Source: Solanum dulcamara (lineage: Eukaryota; Streptophyta; Magnoliopsida; Solanales; Solanaceae). Taken from it: a stretch of 64,000 bases of DNA. Shown piece by piece: positions 1 to 9,900 of this stretch. The notes under the pieces are model-generated. The model saw nothing but the letters and a program-made list of their open reading frames with translations, ran no database searches and had not been told where the DNA came from. Position numbers and translations under genes: made by a program. The stretch spans positions 76,427,097 through 76,491,096 of the forward strand of contig NC_077242.1 of the NCBI RefSeq assembly GCF_947179165.1. The letters run 5' to 3'. Position 1 is the stretch's first letter; the number at the start of each line of letters is the position of its first letter.

Positions 1-108
1 ATACATTTGCTCCAACAACATAGCAGCATCATAATTCAAGGATAATAACAACGATTTCAAAAAGAAACCTACAGCACCGTTCTCTTCTCTGTTTTGTTTT
101 AAGAGTTG

Positions 109-407
109 ATGGTCAAAAACACACTTGAATAATCATGTTTTTGCAAGTTTCTTACCTAAATTATCAGATGTTTATTTTTTCTACCTGAACTGTCACCAAC
201 TATTTATCAAACACACCTCAACTATCAGTTGTTCCCTTTTCCTACCTGAACTATCACCATCGTTTAGGTAGGAAATGGGAACAATTGTATAGTTGAGGTG
301 TGCTTTGGTAAATAGTTGGTGATAATTCATATACGAATAGTGAACACCTGATATTTTGGGTAGGAAAACTCACAAATACGTGATACTTCAAATGCGTTTT
401 GGACCAT
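109..407. repeat. Inverted-repeat MITE, copy 1
   Basis: The ends are imperfect inverted repeats: ATGGTCAAAAACACACTT at 109-126 and its near complement ending at 407. Inside, 'cctgaactatcacca' and 'aactatcagttgttccc' are mirrored by 'ttggtgataattca' and 'gggaacaattgtatagttg', so the element folds into a long hairpin. Related copies lie near 39.5, 43.65 and 60.5 kb. It probably sits in an intron of the gene whose last exons follow. The superfamily is uncertain and no clear target duplication was seen. Confidence 0.65.
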
Positions 408-515
408 TATCTCTTGTTTTAATGATAACCCCAAAAGGCAAGAGCAAAAGTCATGGACAAGATCTTGGTAGATGTGTTCAAATACATAACTTAGATTCCT
501 GTTTTTATGTTACAG

Positions 516-905
516 GTTATCCTAAGAACAAGGAAGCCAACAGTGTTGAAGGCCTTCTCAAGTCCAACGGAAAGTATGTCCTTCTAAGTATTTCTTGCAC
601 TGCTCACATTAAATTTGTACACAATGCTTTCTATTATGCTAATTAGATAGTTAACAAATTTATGAACACCTCCACATTTGATTGTAGGTGTCATATTAGA
701 CCTACATGCCGAGCTGTATAATGATTCAAATGGAGTGGAAACTGATAGTTGCTATCTCATGGTGCTAACAACAAACAGGGGAATCATCAAGCTAGACATG
801 ATGGATGATTACCAGCGATACAGAATGTGGTCAATGACTATTAACCAAATGCTGACGCTCTCTACTTCATTTACAAAATATGAGCTGCAATTTTACAAAA
901 GCTAA
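516..905 (+). CDS. Last two exons of an unrecognised gene (5' part outside the window)
   Basis: I infer two exons. The first is 516-573, after a TTACAG acceptor and before an AAA|GTATGT donor. The second is 688-905, after a TTTGATTGTAG acceptor, ending in TAA at 903-905. They join in one open frame only if the first exon is read from 516 in phase 0. This gives about 19 residues (beginning VILRTRKPT) and then about 72 residues (SVILDLHAELYND ... KYELQFYKS). The second exon has the composition of a real protein: acidic and aromatic residues, DSCYLMVLTTNRG, and a conserved-looking MMDDYQRYR. I do not recognise the family and assign no function. The rest of the gene would lie left of position 1, with a hairpin MITE (109-407) in the preceding intron. 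A pseudogene is possible. Confidence 0.5.
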
Positions 906-1181
906 TCTTAATAAAGATTTGTGGCATCAGAATATTTTTCGCATGAGTTTTTGTCAAGTACAGGTTATAGTATTTAGCAACTTCCAAGTTGTCAGATCTG
1001 TTAATAGTTACATATCGTGTTCTTGTTTTTTTTGGATAAGTTACATGTCTGTCGATCGTATTGTTTGCTTCAATCCGTTATGATTTTTCATTTCTCATCT
1101 TGTTCACTTGGATAGCAGTTTCTAGAGTCGATCACAATTATTCTATTTGATGAATTAATTCTTCTACTTCCAAGAATTCAC
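906..1181 (+). other. Probable 3' UTR and intergenic sequence
   Basis: T-rich sequence after the stop codon at 905, with no further open frame I would defend. An AATAAA-like word (aataaag, about 910) lies soon after the stop, so the 3' end could be short. Confidence 0.3.
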
Positions 1182-1336
1182 CTAAAGCTCGTTAGGGAAT
1201 CTTAGTATCTCAGTTGGTTAGCTACCTGAACTTTCACCTTGTTGGTGAGGGTTTGATTCCCCACCTTATAGCCCCTCCCTTCCCTAACCCTCTCCCTACC
1301 CCCCCCCCCCAACCCAAAAAAAAAAAACTAAAGCTC
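1182..1336 (+). mobile_element. tRNA-derived SINE with target-site duplication
   Basis: The element spans 1191-1327. The head looks like a tRNA gene: a box A-like TATCTCAGTTGGTTAGC and a box B-like GGTTTGATTCC about 30 bp downstream. A C-rich body and a 12-base A tail (1316-1327) follow. It is flanked by the direct repeat CTAAAGCTC at 1182-1190 and 1328-1336, as expected for target-primed insertion. It is not a functional tRNA, since no cloverleaf continues past box B. The family is not assigned. Confidence 0.75.
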
Positions 1337-1633
1337 CTCAAGTAATTGTTTCCTATCTGGAATTGCGGTCAAATTACAGATGTTCAAAGTCTAATAGAAA
1401 CCAAACCAAAGAAGAAGTTCTAGCCACTATAGTTCCCATGAAACTGATGTACTCACGTGTATGCAGCCATCACACGTTGAAAACATATATTCCCTCTGTT
1501 TCAATTTATGTGACATAGTCTGACTGGGCAGGGAGTTTAAGAAAGAAAGGGGAACTTTTGAAACTTGTAATCTTAAACCTACCATAACGTTTGTGTGGCT
1601 ATAAAAGCTTATCATCAAGGGTAAAGGGAAAGT

Positions 1634-1779
1634 TCAAGTTAAATTGTTTCCAAATAATAACAACATACTCAATATAATCCCACAAGTGGGGTCTGGGGAG
1701 GGTAAGATGTATGTATACCTTACCCCTACCTTTGTGGGGTAGAGAGGCTGTTTCCGATCAAGTTAAATTGTTTTCAAAT
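1634..1779 (-). mobile_element. Short RTE LINE / TS-type SINE 3' end with 22-bp duplication
   Basis: The insert is 1656-1757 (102 bp), read on the minus strand: the 'CCCTCCCCAGACCCCA' core and then the degraded TTG-type tail. The flanks 1634-1655 and 1758-1779 are direct repeats of 22 bp with one mismatch (C against T at the 17th base). No tRNA head is present, so it is a severely 5'-truncated copy of the RTE whose full version lies at 13.8-17.06 kb. Confidence 0.8.
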
Positions 1780-2195
1780 TTGGAAATATTGTGTTTTTTT
1801 GGGAGGGACTAGAAAAGAAATAGTATCATTCTTTTTGGAACTGAGGAAGTATATTGTATGCATATCATAATTCCGACATAAATATCTTGATACATTATAC
1901 ACAGTCAGATATATGAGACAGGTACTAAAGGGAATTAAAACATGGACATGGAGGCAAGAGAAGTCGTTGAGTCAAAATTATCATTTTTTCTTCTTTCCAT
2001 ATATTATCAAATCATGCATACAAAATTTCAGAATTTCCGCTAAAAGCTGAAACTCCAATCCATTCTCTCCAAGAACAAAAGAAAAATAATGGAAATATAA
2101 ACCAAAAGGCAAATGATACTAGAAGAAATTTACACCTAGAATAGTTAAAAGAGTGAAAGAAAATTTCTAGATTATTTTGCTCATCAAGGACAGAA
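1780..2195. other. Intergenic sequence between convergent genes
   Basis: AT-rich, without open frames or recognisable repeats. The part nearest 2196 is presumably the 3' UTR of the PIG-B gene. Confidence 0.3.
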
Positions 2196-5100
2196 TCACT
2201 GGCCTTTCAGTGTATACACAGCAACAGATGCCTGAAGTTCTCGATCCACCTTAAAGTGAGCATGGAAGAACCTTTTTATCTGTCAATCACACAGACATAC
2301 TTGAATGAGCACATTGCACTCCCACTTTTTTCACACACAAAAAAAAGGGAAAAAATAAACTGTTATAGAAGTAGATCAAGACGAAAGAAAGCAACCTCTT
2401 CGAAATTATGCAAAGCTAGAAAGTCCTTTAGTAGTTTTTCCTGAAAGTCGAAGAGCACAATGTGACTAGGTATAGACCAGTTCTTTGCAAATTCTGTTGC
2501 GAAACCAGCTGGATCCACCAGGAACTGGTCAGACTCGTCTAGAGCTCCTTTCTCGTCACTGTAGAAAGGAATAAACAAAGGTTCAATCCTGTTGAAACAA
2601 AACAAAAAGAGTATAGCCAGAGACGGCCAAGACATTCACAGTACATTGGCAGTCTATAGTACATACCCTGGTGTGCAATCCAAGAAACGCATAGGAAGGT
2701 TACGGTGAAGAGTTGAGTAGTAAGGTGTGGCATGGCAGGGTGTAAAGAAAAGGATACTTTTCACTTTCCCACTGTCTGCCTCAACAGAGAGATAGTTCAT
2801 TACATCCTCTGTCCCTCTCTGAAGCAAGATGTTACAGATAGAAAAATAAGTTTCACAGAAATTGAAAGTTTTGATGCTATAACACGAGCAAAAGAAAAGG
2901 AAAAAAGAACTACAGACATCGAGCTTTTGCAAGAAAATATTGCTTTTGCAAAAGATGAGATAAAAGTCAGACTGTCGAGATACCTGATGAACCATACTCA
3001 TGTAAAATGCCATCGGAATATTACTAACTGCTAGGAACAGGATAGCCAGTTGCAATTTTGCTGAGCACCTGTCATGAGTGCTTGGAGATCTTTTACCTCG
3101 GCCATTACACTTATCAGGCCTTCCAATTGTTGCCAACCAGTACCCAGAGAACATTAAAGCTATTGGAAGCACAGGGAGGACAAACCTGTTTTTGGGACAG
3201 TTTAGAGAACAGCAATCAATTATTCACTCAACTACACCTATGACATGGAAGTTATTATGGAACATAAAGTTTAATGACTATTAGCAACTTTGAAGGGAAG
3301 CCTTAGCATAACTGATAACGTTGTTGCCATGTGACCAGGAGGTCACAGAAACAAACTCTTGCAGAATGCAGGGTAAGCTTGCGTAGAATAGACCCTTGTG
3401 GTCCGGCCCTTCCCCAGAACCCGCGCATAGAGGAGCTTAATGCACCGGGCTGCCCCTTTTTTTATTATCTTTGACAGAAAGACATATATGATATGAACAA
3501 GTACCTGAACTCTTTGTGACCCAACAAGCTATAAATTGCCAAACTCCAAGCAATTAGACCAGATAGTTTCCACTGCTTAGATTTGAAAATGCCAGCAAGT
3601 GAAAACGGTAAGAATGTGAAGACCATAACTGTAAAACCCTGAGTGAAATACCAATGCCACACATGAGTTCCATAGTAGTCTCCACCAGAAGAGAGAAAAT
3701 TAAACTTCAGAAAGTTCAAAGGGACAAGGACCCAAGTGCCATACATCCAGCGATCCACCAGAAATGTAAGTCCCAGAATTAATGTCCTGACTCCATGTGT
3801 TAGAAGAGGTAAAAGATTTTGTCAGTATGTAATTTTATAGTACTAAGAACAATAGATCAACTGCAAACACAAACATGAGTTCTATGAGTTCTCCCAAATC
3901 TAAAAATTTCATGGATGAGATCAAAGCAGTGAAGACAATGTGTGGTTTTACAGGTGTTCCGTTTCCTACATTCATGTCTACGTCATTTGTTTTAAAGCAT
4001 GATAAACCATGAGCAGTTCCAAGTATGATATAATACAGATGTGGAAGTTGAAAAAAAACAAAAAAGAAAATGAATAAGCCTTTTCCAATTAGCTTGGATT
4101 AGTTTCAAGGGATAGTGAAACTTCACTTGAAAATGAATGGTCATATTAACTCATATCACCAAATCTTTAATATCCAATTTACTCTAAGATAAAAGGGATA
4201 CAGCTAGCAATGGTATACGGCCATAGATCCTGTTATTGGGTTCGGTTAGTCCCTCAGCTTACCTAGTTAATAAAATGCAATTGCATATATCAACAATAGG
4301 ATGACATAGTCCTGAGAAGTACTGATACTTACCCAATAGGAATCACCTCAAGAAGAACAAATTTCAGCTTATCACGTGTCAGGTACAGCTCTAGGAGGCC
4401 AACATAGATCCATGTAATGGCACTTGTAGGTCGGATTGCACATGCTAATGCAGCTGTAGCTAAACCCCATTTTCTAGAACCCCGAGAAATTTTACTGGCA
4501 GATGGTCTAATGCAAGGCCAGTAGTACAGGCTCACAAGAGTAAGAACAGTCTCCAGACTATTGGATAAAGTACGTGTGATACAGAAAAACATGAACCAGT
4601 TTGTCAACTGGGAAAAAAGCTGCAGATAGATCAAGTTCTTCAGCGTCAACGAGCACTTGTAAATCTTCAAGTAACAAAAAGAAAATAACAAAAGGCAAGA
4701 TCAAGAAAGTGGTATGTGTAACAAGGGAAAAGGATACCGCGAATTTTGCAACACGGTCACCAAATATCTCTTGAGAGAGTTTAAACAAATATAGGTCCCC
4801 AAAAGCTGAAAATATTGATTGCAGCAGTCGTGGAGTCCTTATCTGGGAAGAATTGAGACTTTGTTGAGCACTATGGGAAAGAACATCTAATGCATACTAA
4901 AATCGAAGAATACAATAGTAAGAGAGTAATAATAGCAATACTAATAAGAGGACTCGAAAATGCTCCACATCTTCCTATGTACACAATCAAGTATCAATCT
5001 TTCAGATTCAATTCACATAAATCAACCCAAACAAAACTGAAAAAAGCCAAAAGAAACACAATTACTCATAATTACCATGAACCAAGGTTTGTCAAGATGA

Positions 5101-5492
5101 AAAAAGGCAAGAACTTTATACAAAGCAGCAAATATTACTGGATGAAGATAACTCCTTATACCCTTTTCCCATTCCCAAGTCAAATGCCCATATCTGCAAA
5201 AAAAGAAAAAAAATCCCAAATAATCAGTAATCAAAAAATTGTAAAAGAAAAAACAAGAATTGGGAAAAAACACAAACCCAAATGAGATTCGATGTGCAAC
5301 TTCAAGGGCTTGCCAGTGTTCATCTGGATTAAAATATGTTTGGACCAAAAAAGCATTAATAAATCTAACGAACAAGCATAGGAAAAAGACTTTTTTGGAT
5401 AAAGGGTGTGTGAATTTGTTGTTTTTGGAAGATTTGGGAATGTTGGGGTTGTGTTTGGTGTTGTTATCATCAAGATTTTTCCTTTGTCTCAT
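2196..5492 (-). CDS. PIGB: GPI mannosyltransferase 3 (PIG-B family, GT22)
   Basis: The enzyme adds the third mannose to the GPI anchor precursor at the ER membrane, using dolichol-phosphate mannose. Nine exons: 5492-5278, 5193-5076, 4842-4738, 4619-4333, 3786-3505, 3185-2984, 2818-2667, 2588-2396, 2279-2196. All introns are GT-AG, the phases match, and the 1638 nt give 545 residues, a typical PIG-B length. Diagnostic stretches are FNPDEHWQALEVAH (residues 54-67, with the acidic D57-E58 pair of GT-C enzymes), YGHLTWEWEKGIRSYLHP, the long LTNWFMFFCITRT region, WMYGTWVLVPLNFLKFN with SSGGDYYGTH, HKEFRFVLPVLPIAL, and a C-terminal FFHAHFKVDREL. Many hydrophobic segments fit a multi-spanning ER protein. 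The ATG at 5492 gives the normal N-terminus. Intron 5 carries an Au-type SINE. The protein appears intact. Confidence 0.95.
3315..3468 (+). mobile_element. Au-type SINE in PIGB intron 5
   Basis: It contains a tRNA-like 'catgtgaccaggaggtcac' head with a degraded box B, then 'cttgcagaatgcagggtaag', 'agacccttgtggtccggccc' and 'gcaccgggctgcccc' running into a T-rich tail. This order is the signature of the widespread angiosperm Au SINE. It is antisense to the host gene and lies 37 bp or more from the exon edges. Confidence 0.8.
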
Positions 5493-5769
5493 GGTGGAAA
5501 AAATGGGGATTTGATTGAGTTTTCAAGATTTGGGCAGTTTTTCAGTGGAATTGTCACTAATTTAAAGTTTCATTGTCATATTTTTGAGTTTTAATTTGTA
5601 TTTCATTTTGTGTCCCTCACTTTTCTCTTTAATTTGTACTTCAAAAAAATCATATATTTCAATTTTTAGAATTAGTTTACACCAACACAGTCATATCTCA
5701 TTTGTTTTCGTTCGGATGAAGATGTCTGAATTTGAATATATGAACTGAACAATTAAGACATTATCTTTA
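5493..5769. promoter_or_regulatory. Upstream region of PIGB
   Basis: About 280 bp upstream of the PIGB ATG (gene on the minus strand). It probably holds the 5' UTR and proximal promoter. I could not fix a TATA box or transcription start. Confidence 0.3.
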
Positions 5770-6262
5770 AATAATATTTGTTGGCGTTAGTAGCTAGTAA
5801 TAATTGGTGTTATGGTTAATAATAATGGTTATGATGGTGTTGATGATTATAATGGTAAAATTAATTGATGGTAGTAGTTGGTAGTGTTAATGGTATTAGC
5901 CGAAGAATGTGTAGTAATTGATGATGTATTGGTGGTACTTAGCGACAATAATAATTGTGATGATGGAGGTGGTTGATAATAGGGATTGGCTGCAGTGATG
6001 ATAGCAATTGATAGTGATGGTGGAGGTGGTGGCGGCAACAAATATAATTATAACATCGGAGGTAGTAGGTGTACTGTTAGTGACTGAAAATAGTGATTGA
6101 CAACGGTGGTAATTGCTAATGGTGGTTGTGATGACAGATGTGGTTGATAGTAATAGCTAGAGGTTGGCGACGACAATGATGGTTGATAATGACAGTGGTA
6201 ATTGTAATGGCATAGGTGGTTAGTAGTTAGTGGTAATGGCGAGTGATTGTGAATAAAGTGAT
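5770..6262 (+). repeat. Degenerate GGT/GAT/AAT triplet-like tract
   Basis: About 490 bp in which G, T and A dominate one strand and C is scarce. It is built of irregular words such as ggtggt, gatgat, aataat, tagtagt and ggtggcggc. It looks like a decayed trinucleotide repeat or a strand-asymmetric low-complexity tract. The one longish minus-strand open frame within it (PPPPPSLSIAI-type) is a by-product of the composition. Confidence 0.7.
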
Positions 6263-6910
6263 AGAAAAATTATTCATATAAAAATATTTCTTAATGATAT
6301 TAAAACTATATTGAATATTTAGAAATAATTGAACTTTAAAAAAATTATTTTATTCACAATAAAATAATTTGTAATCTCAGAAATACCTATGTTATAGTTT
6401 CAAGCACAAATTTCAAAAATCTCTCTTTTTAATTTAACAAATTGTTTGAATGGTAGTTACATATCTATTCATTATCATATTGTACTTATTATTTTGATAA
6501 ATATAATATTTAGATAAATGATACCACTACATAATGTCACACACCATCAATAAGGTAACAACAGAGTCATTGTTATGTAAAAAGACATTTTTCATTGCAA
6601 TACAAGAACAAATTTAATGAGTAAGATAGTACAATAAAATTTACGTAACAATCAAAACAAATATGCGTTCAAATATCAATATGATATAATACAATAAGTT
6701 ACATGGAATACATTTTCTTACATGTTCAATATGATTGTAAAAAAGATGGACACAATAAAACATTGGAAAAATTATTTGCGATAATATACAAGAAATGACA
6801 CAATGTGGTCACTTTTTTCATTTTCCCCCCAGAACCCCATCAAACTTTTGATTTCTTGGAGGGCATTTTTCCCTTTCTTGAGTGAAACTCAGAATTTTGT
6901 GTACATTTAA
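6263..6910. other. AT-rich spacer with a MITE-like patch
   Basis: It holds no genes. A segment beginning near 6437 ('tttgaatggtagttacatat') resembles the 'tttggatgactgttacctat' sequence at about 44230, which suggests a dispersed hAT-like MITE, but I could not define its ends. The last 100 bp are presumably the 3' UTR of the GNAT gene. Confidence 0.3.
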
Positions 6911-9900
6911 TTACATGGAATCACCAGAAGAATTGGAGAGATCTGTCCATAAAAGAAGCCTTTGAGGTCGATCTAGGAACCTTGCTTGCCACGCAGGTTC
7001 CTCGTTCTCTTGCACAAAGCCACACTTTACGTACAACTTTTTTGCTGGCTCGTTGTCGATGGCAACATGGACGTATAGATCACTTATTCCTGTAAAAAAG
7101 ATCGTGAAAAGCATAACTTAGTACTGTAATAACTATCTCAAGATATACCTGTTAGGAGCTCAAGAATTGGTAGAGAAAAACACTGGCCAACAATAGTTAG
7201 TACTTTTTCACAGATACACAGATACATAAAGGTAAGTCCCGCCAGTGTGAGCTTGCTCACATTGTCGGACAAAAGTCTGAATAAAGGAGGAGAGTTGCAG
7301 ACTTGCAGTAGGTTGACAGGTAACGTAAAACTTGTCAATTCATTAATGAATACTCATAATACATACCACATTCGCCAAAAAGATGCAAGTAGCACACATT
7401 CGACCTACGGATGCACCGTTCGTAGGTGTGAAACTGGGTGGCTGAAGGTATTAAAAGAGGACGAGGTAGACCTAAAATAACAGGGAAAGAAATTGTCTAG
7501 AAAGATCTACAATTTCTTGGAATCAATGTAGACTTAACTACAAATAGGGCGTAATGGAGGAAAAAGATCCATACAGGTGATATTTGCTAGTAGGGAATTT
7601 GTCTTGTTAGGGGACTTAAATTTAACTTTTTTATTTTTATTTGGTGTAGCGATGACATGAGTTGACCTTAAATGGAACCGAAAGGATTCATATAGCTGAG
7701 GGATAGTTATTGTTGTAGTACACCTATTCAAGGTAAAGCACGCGCACACGTTATGTATGGTAAGGCTGAGGGATATCAAAAAAAAGAGCAAGTACCCATG
7801 TCTTTAGCAACCGTCTTTGCTTTACAAATAAGAGCGTAGCCGAGGCCATTTCTTTGCAATTCTCCAGCAACACATACATTACTCAAGTATCCCCTAGCGA
7901 AATCAGCTCCGATTCCCTGTTTAGATGCAGCAGAATGATATAATTACTTATAAAAAGAGTCGTTTATCTACATATGCAAAGCAATAATCACTGCAAATCT
8001 CGCATCAACGACAAATGCATTGAAAGAAAAGCGAATACACAAAATAAACGAGAAGGTATCCAATGATACCTTTGGTTTCATTCCTGTAATTTCATCCGGA
8101 AGCCTGATGCACTGGTTAATGTCCAGGGTCCCGACAACAACTAGATCCGCATTATCATGAGAAAACTGCAAGTAATGGAAACCAAAAAAATTAAATAGTA
8201 TTGCATAAAGTACAGTTGGACGTGACTCTTAATACAGATATGTATGGTAAATATATTATACCTACGATTCGAGAAATACATTATTCCAGAATTCAATGAA
8301 ATAAGAACTGGAATAATCTATGTGCACCAGGATTCATGAGCTATCAGTAGTTAACATAAATTATGTGACTATTTCTTTTTTTTGATAAAACGAGAAATTT
8401 TCGAGGGCGAGTGACGCATGGTTCATCACTCAGTGGATATTGGGCATGCTCATCTACCTTCTCTACTTAAATGCATGATTTATCTGCAGTAGGATTGGTA
8501 CTTGTGAGCCTGTGACGTTCCGTAACCCACACATTATGTATTGTGCTCCTACAGCTAGACCAATGCCCTGGGGGCAACATAACTTACGTGACTATTGGGG
8601 CCATTTCTTAGAGCTTTTGAAGTCAATTCTCCAATTTTTCTAGTCGTAAGAACCTCTTGCACCGACAACATCCACAATCAGGAATCAGGATCATGACTAT
8701 TTCTTCTTATCGTCGAAAAATTAAAGAGTACACAATTTCTAAAGAGACAAAGATTAAAAGCAGGAAGAGTCACAGCAGAACTTGCCATTGAGCTTAATCA
8801 AGACTATAATTGATGGAGGATAATATCAGCATCTATTTTGTTTTGACGTCACTTAATCTTCTTTGCTGAGAAAATATGTGACTTAAATCATAATACTAGT
8901 AAGCTAAAGTAGCATTTTGAGTCCCAGAACAGTTCTCCGCTTAAATAGTGTGAACACTGAAGAGAAGAAATTCACAACTTGCGAGTAAACTAACAAGATG
9001 AATAAACTACAATTGACTCATTCAAGTCGAAGGCGAATAGTTTCGGGAACCTCTTGTTGGCTAATCTTGTTTTTCTTTTATGAAAAAACAAACACGTAAT
9101 CTACACTATAAGGAAAAAAGAAGCCTCATCTAAGGGACTAAAAGAGAAAACCAGTCAACATAATCCATATCGATTCCTACACAAGGGATCCAGATAAGCT
9201 TAGGCCAATTGACTAGATACACTAGTTGCATAAACAATCAGAGATACTTTCCTAAAGAAGGTAAAACACGGAGAATCGAAGAAACCAAAATGTAAAGATT
9301 CTTACTTTACAAGTACTCAAATCATATGCAACATTTGAGACTTCTGAAAATGGAAGGGTGGCATTGATGCAAGAAACTCTTCCAAAGCCGACCCTTTTCC
9401 CAGCGATACGTTCCGTCAATGCTTCAAACTCACGTTCAGTCAGGTACTTTATATGATCCTAATAGAACTTGATAAGGTGAATATAACAATCAGTGTATGC
9501 CTTTAACAGGATGAGAAAATATATAAGCAAACTTAGGCATAAATTGACAATGATGATGGCCAGCTACTAAAAACAAAGATCAATTAACATGCTAGTTAAA
9601 CAAAGATCACACTTTTCTATAACTGGAACAAACATTGCCACAAAAATAAACGGAAAGGAAGGGAAAATAAGAATTCTTGGGAAAAAAAGAAGAAACCCAA
9701 TAATCCTGGAAATGTAAATTCACAGGCTTTCACATCAGTTACACTAAAACATAACAACAAATCCAGTGTAATTCCACAAATGGGGTCTGGGGAGGGTAAA
9801 GTGTGCACAGACCTTACTCGTACCTTGAGAAGGTAGAGAGTTGTTTCTGGTAGACGCTCAGCTCAGAGAAGATAAAAAGGAGGCAGAGCACCAAGCAGAA

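Noticed and set aside
356..515. Upstream extension of the first exon (HKYVILQMRFGPLS...)
   Set aside because: This frame ends in a phase that does not join to the exon at 688. The 516 acceptor with a different frame does.
1200..1260. tRNA gene
   Set aside because: Box A and B are present, but there is no acceptor stem or cloverleaf. The A tail and target duplication show a SINE.
2732..3034. 100-codon plus-strand frame inside the PIGB locus
   Set aside because: It lies opposite a PIGB exon and introns; composition is random.
5847..6041. Proline/serine-rich minus-strand frame
   Set aside because: Produced by the low-complexity GGT/GAT tract.
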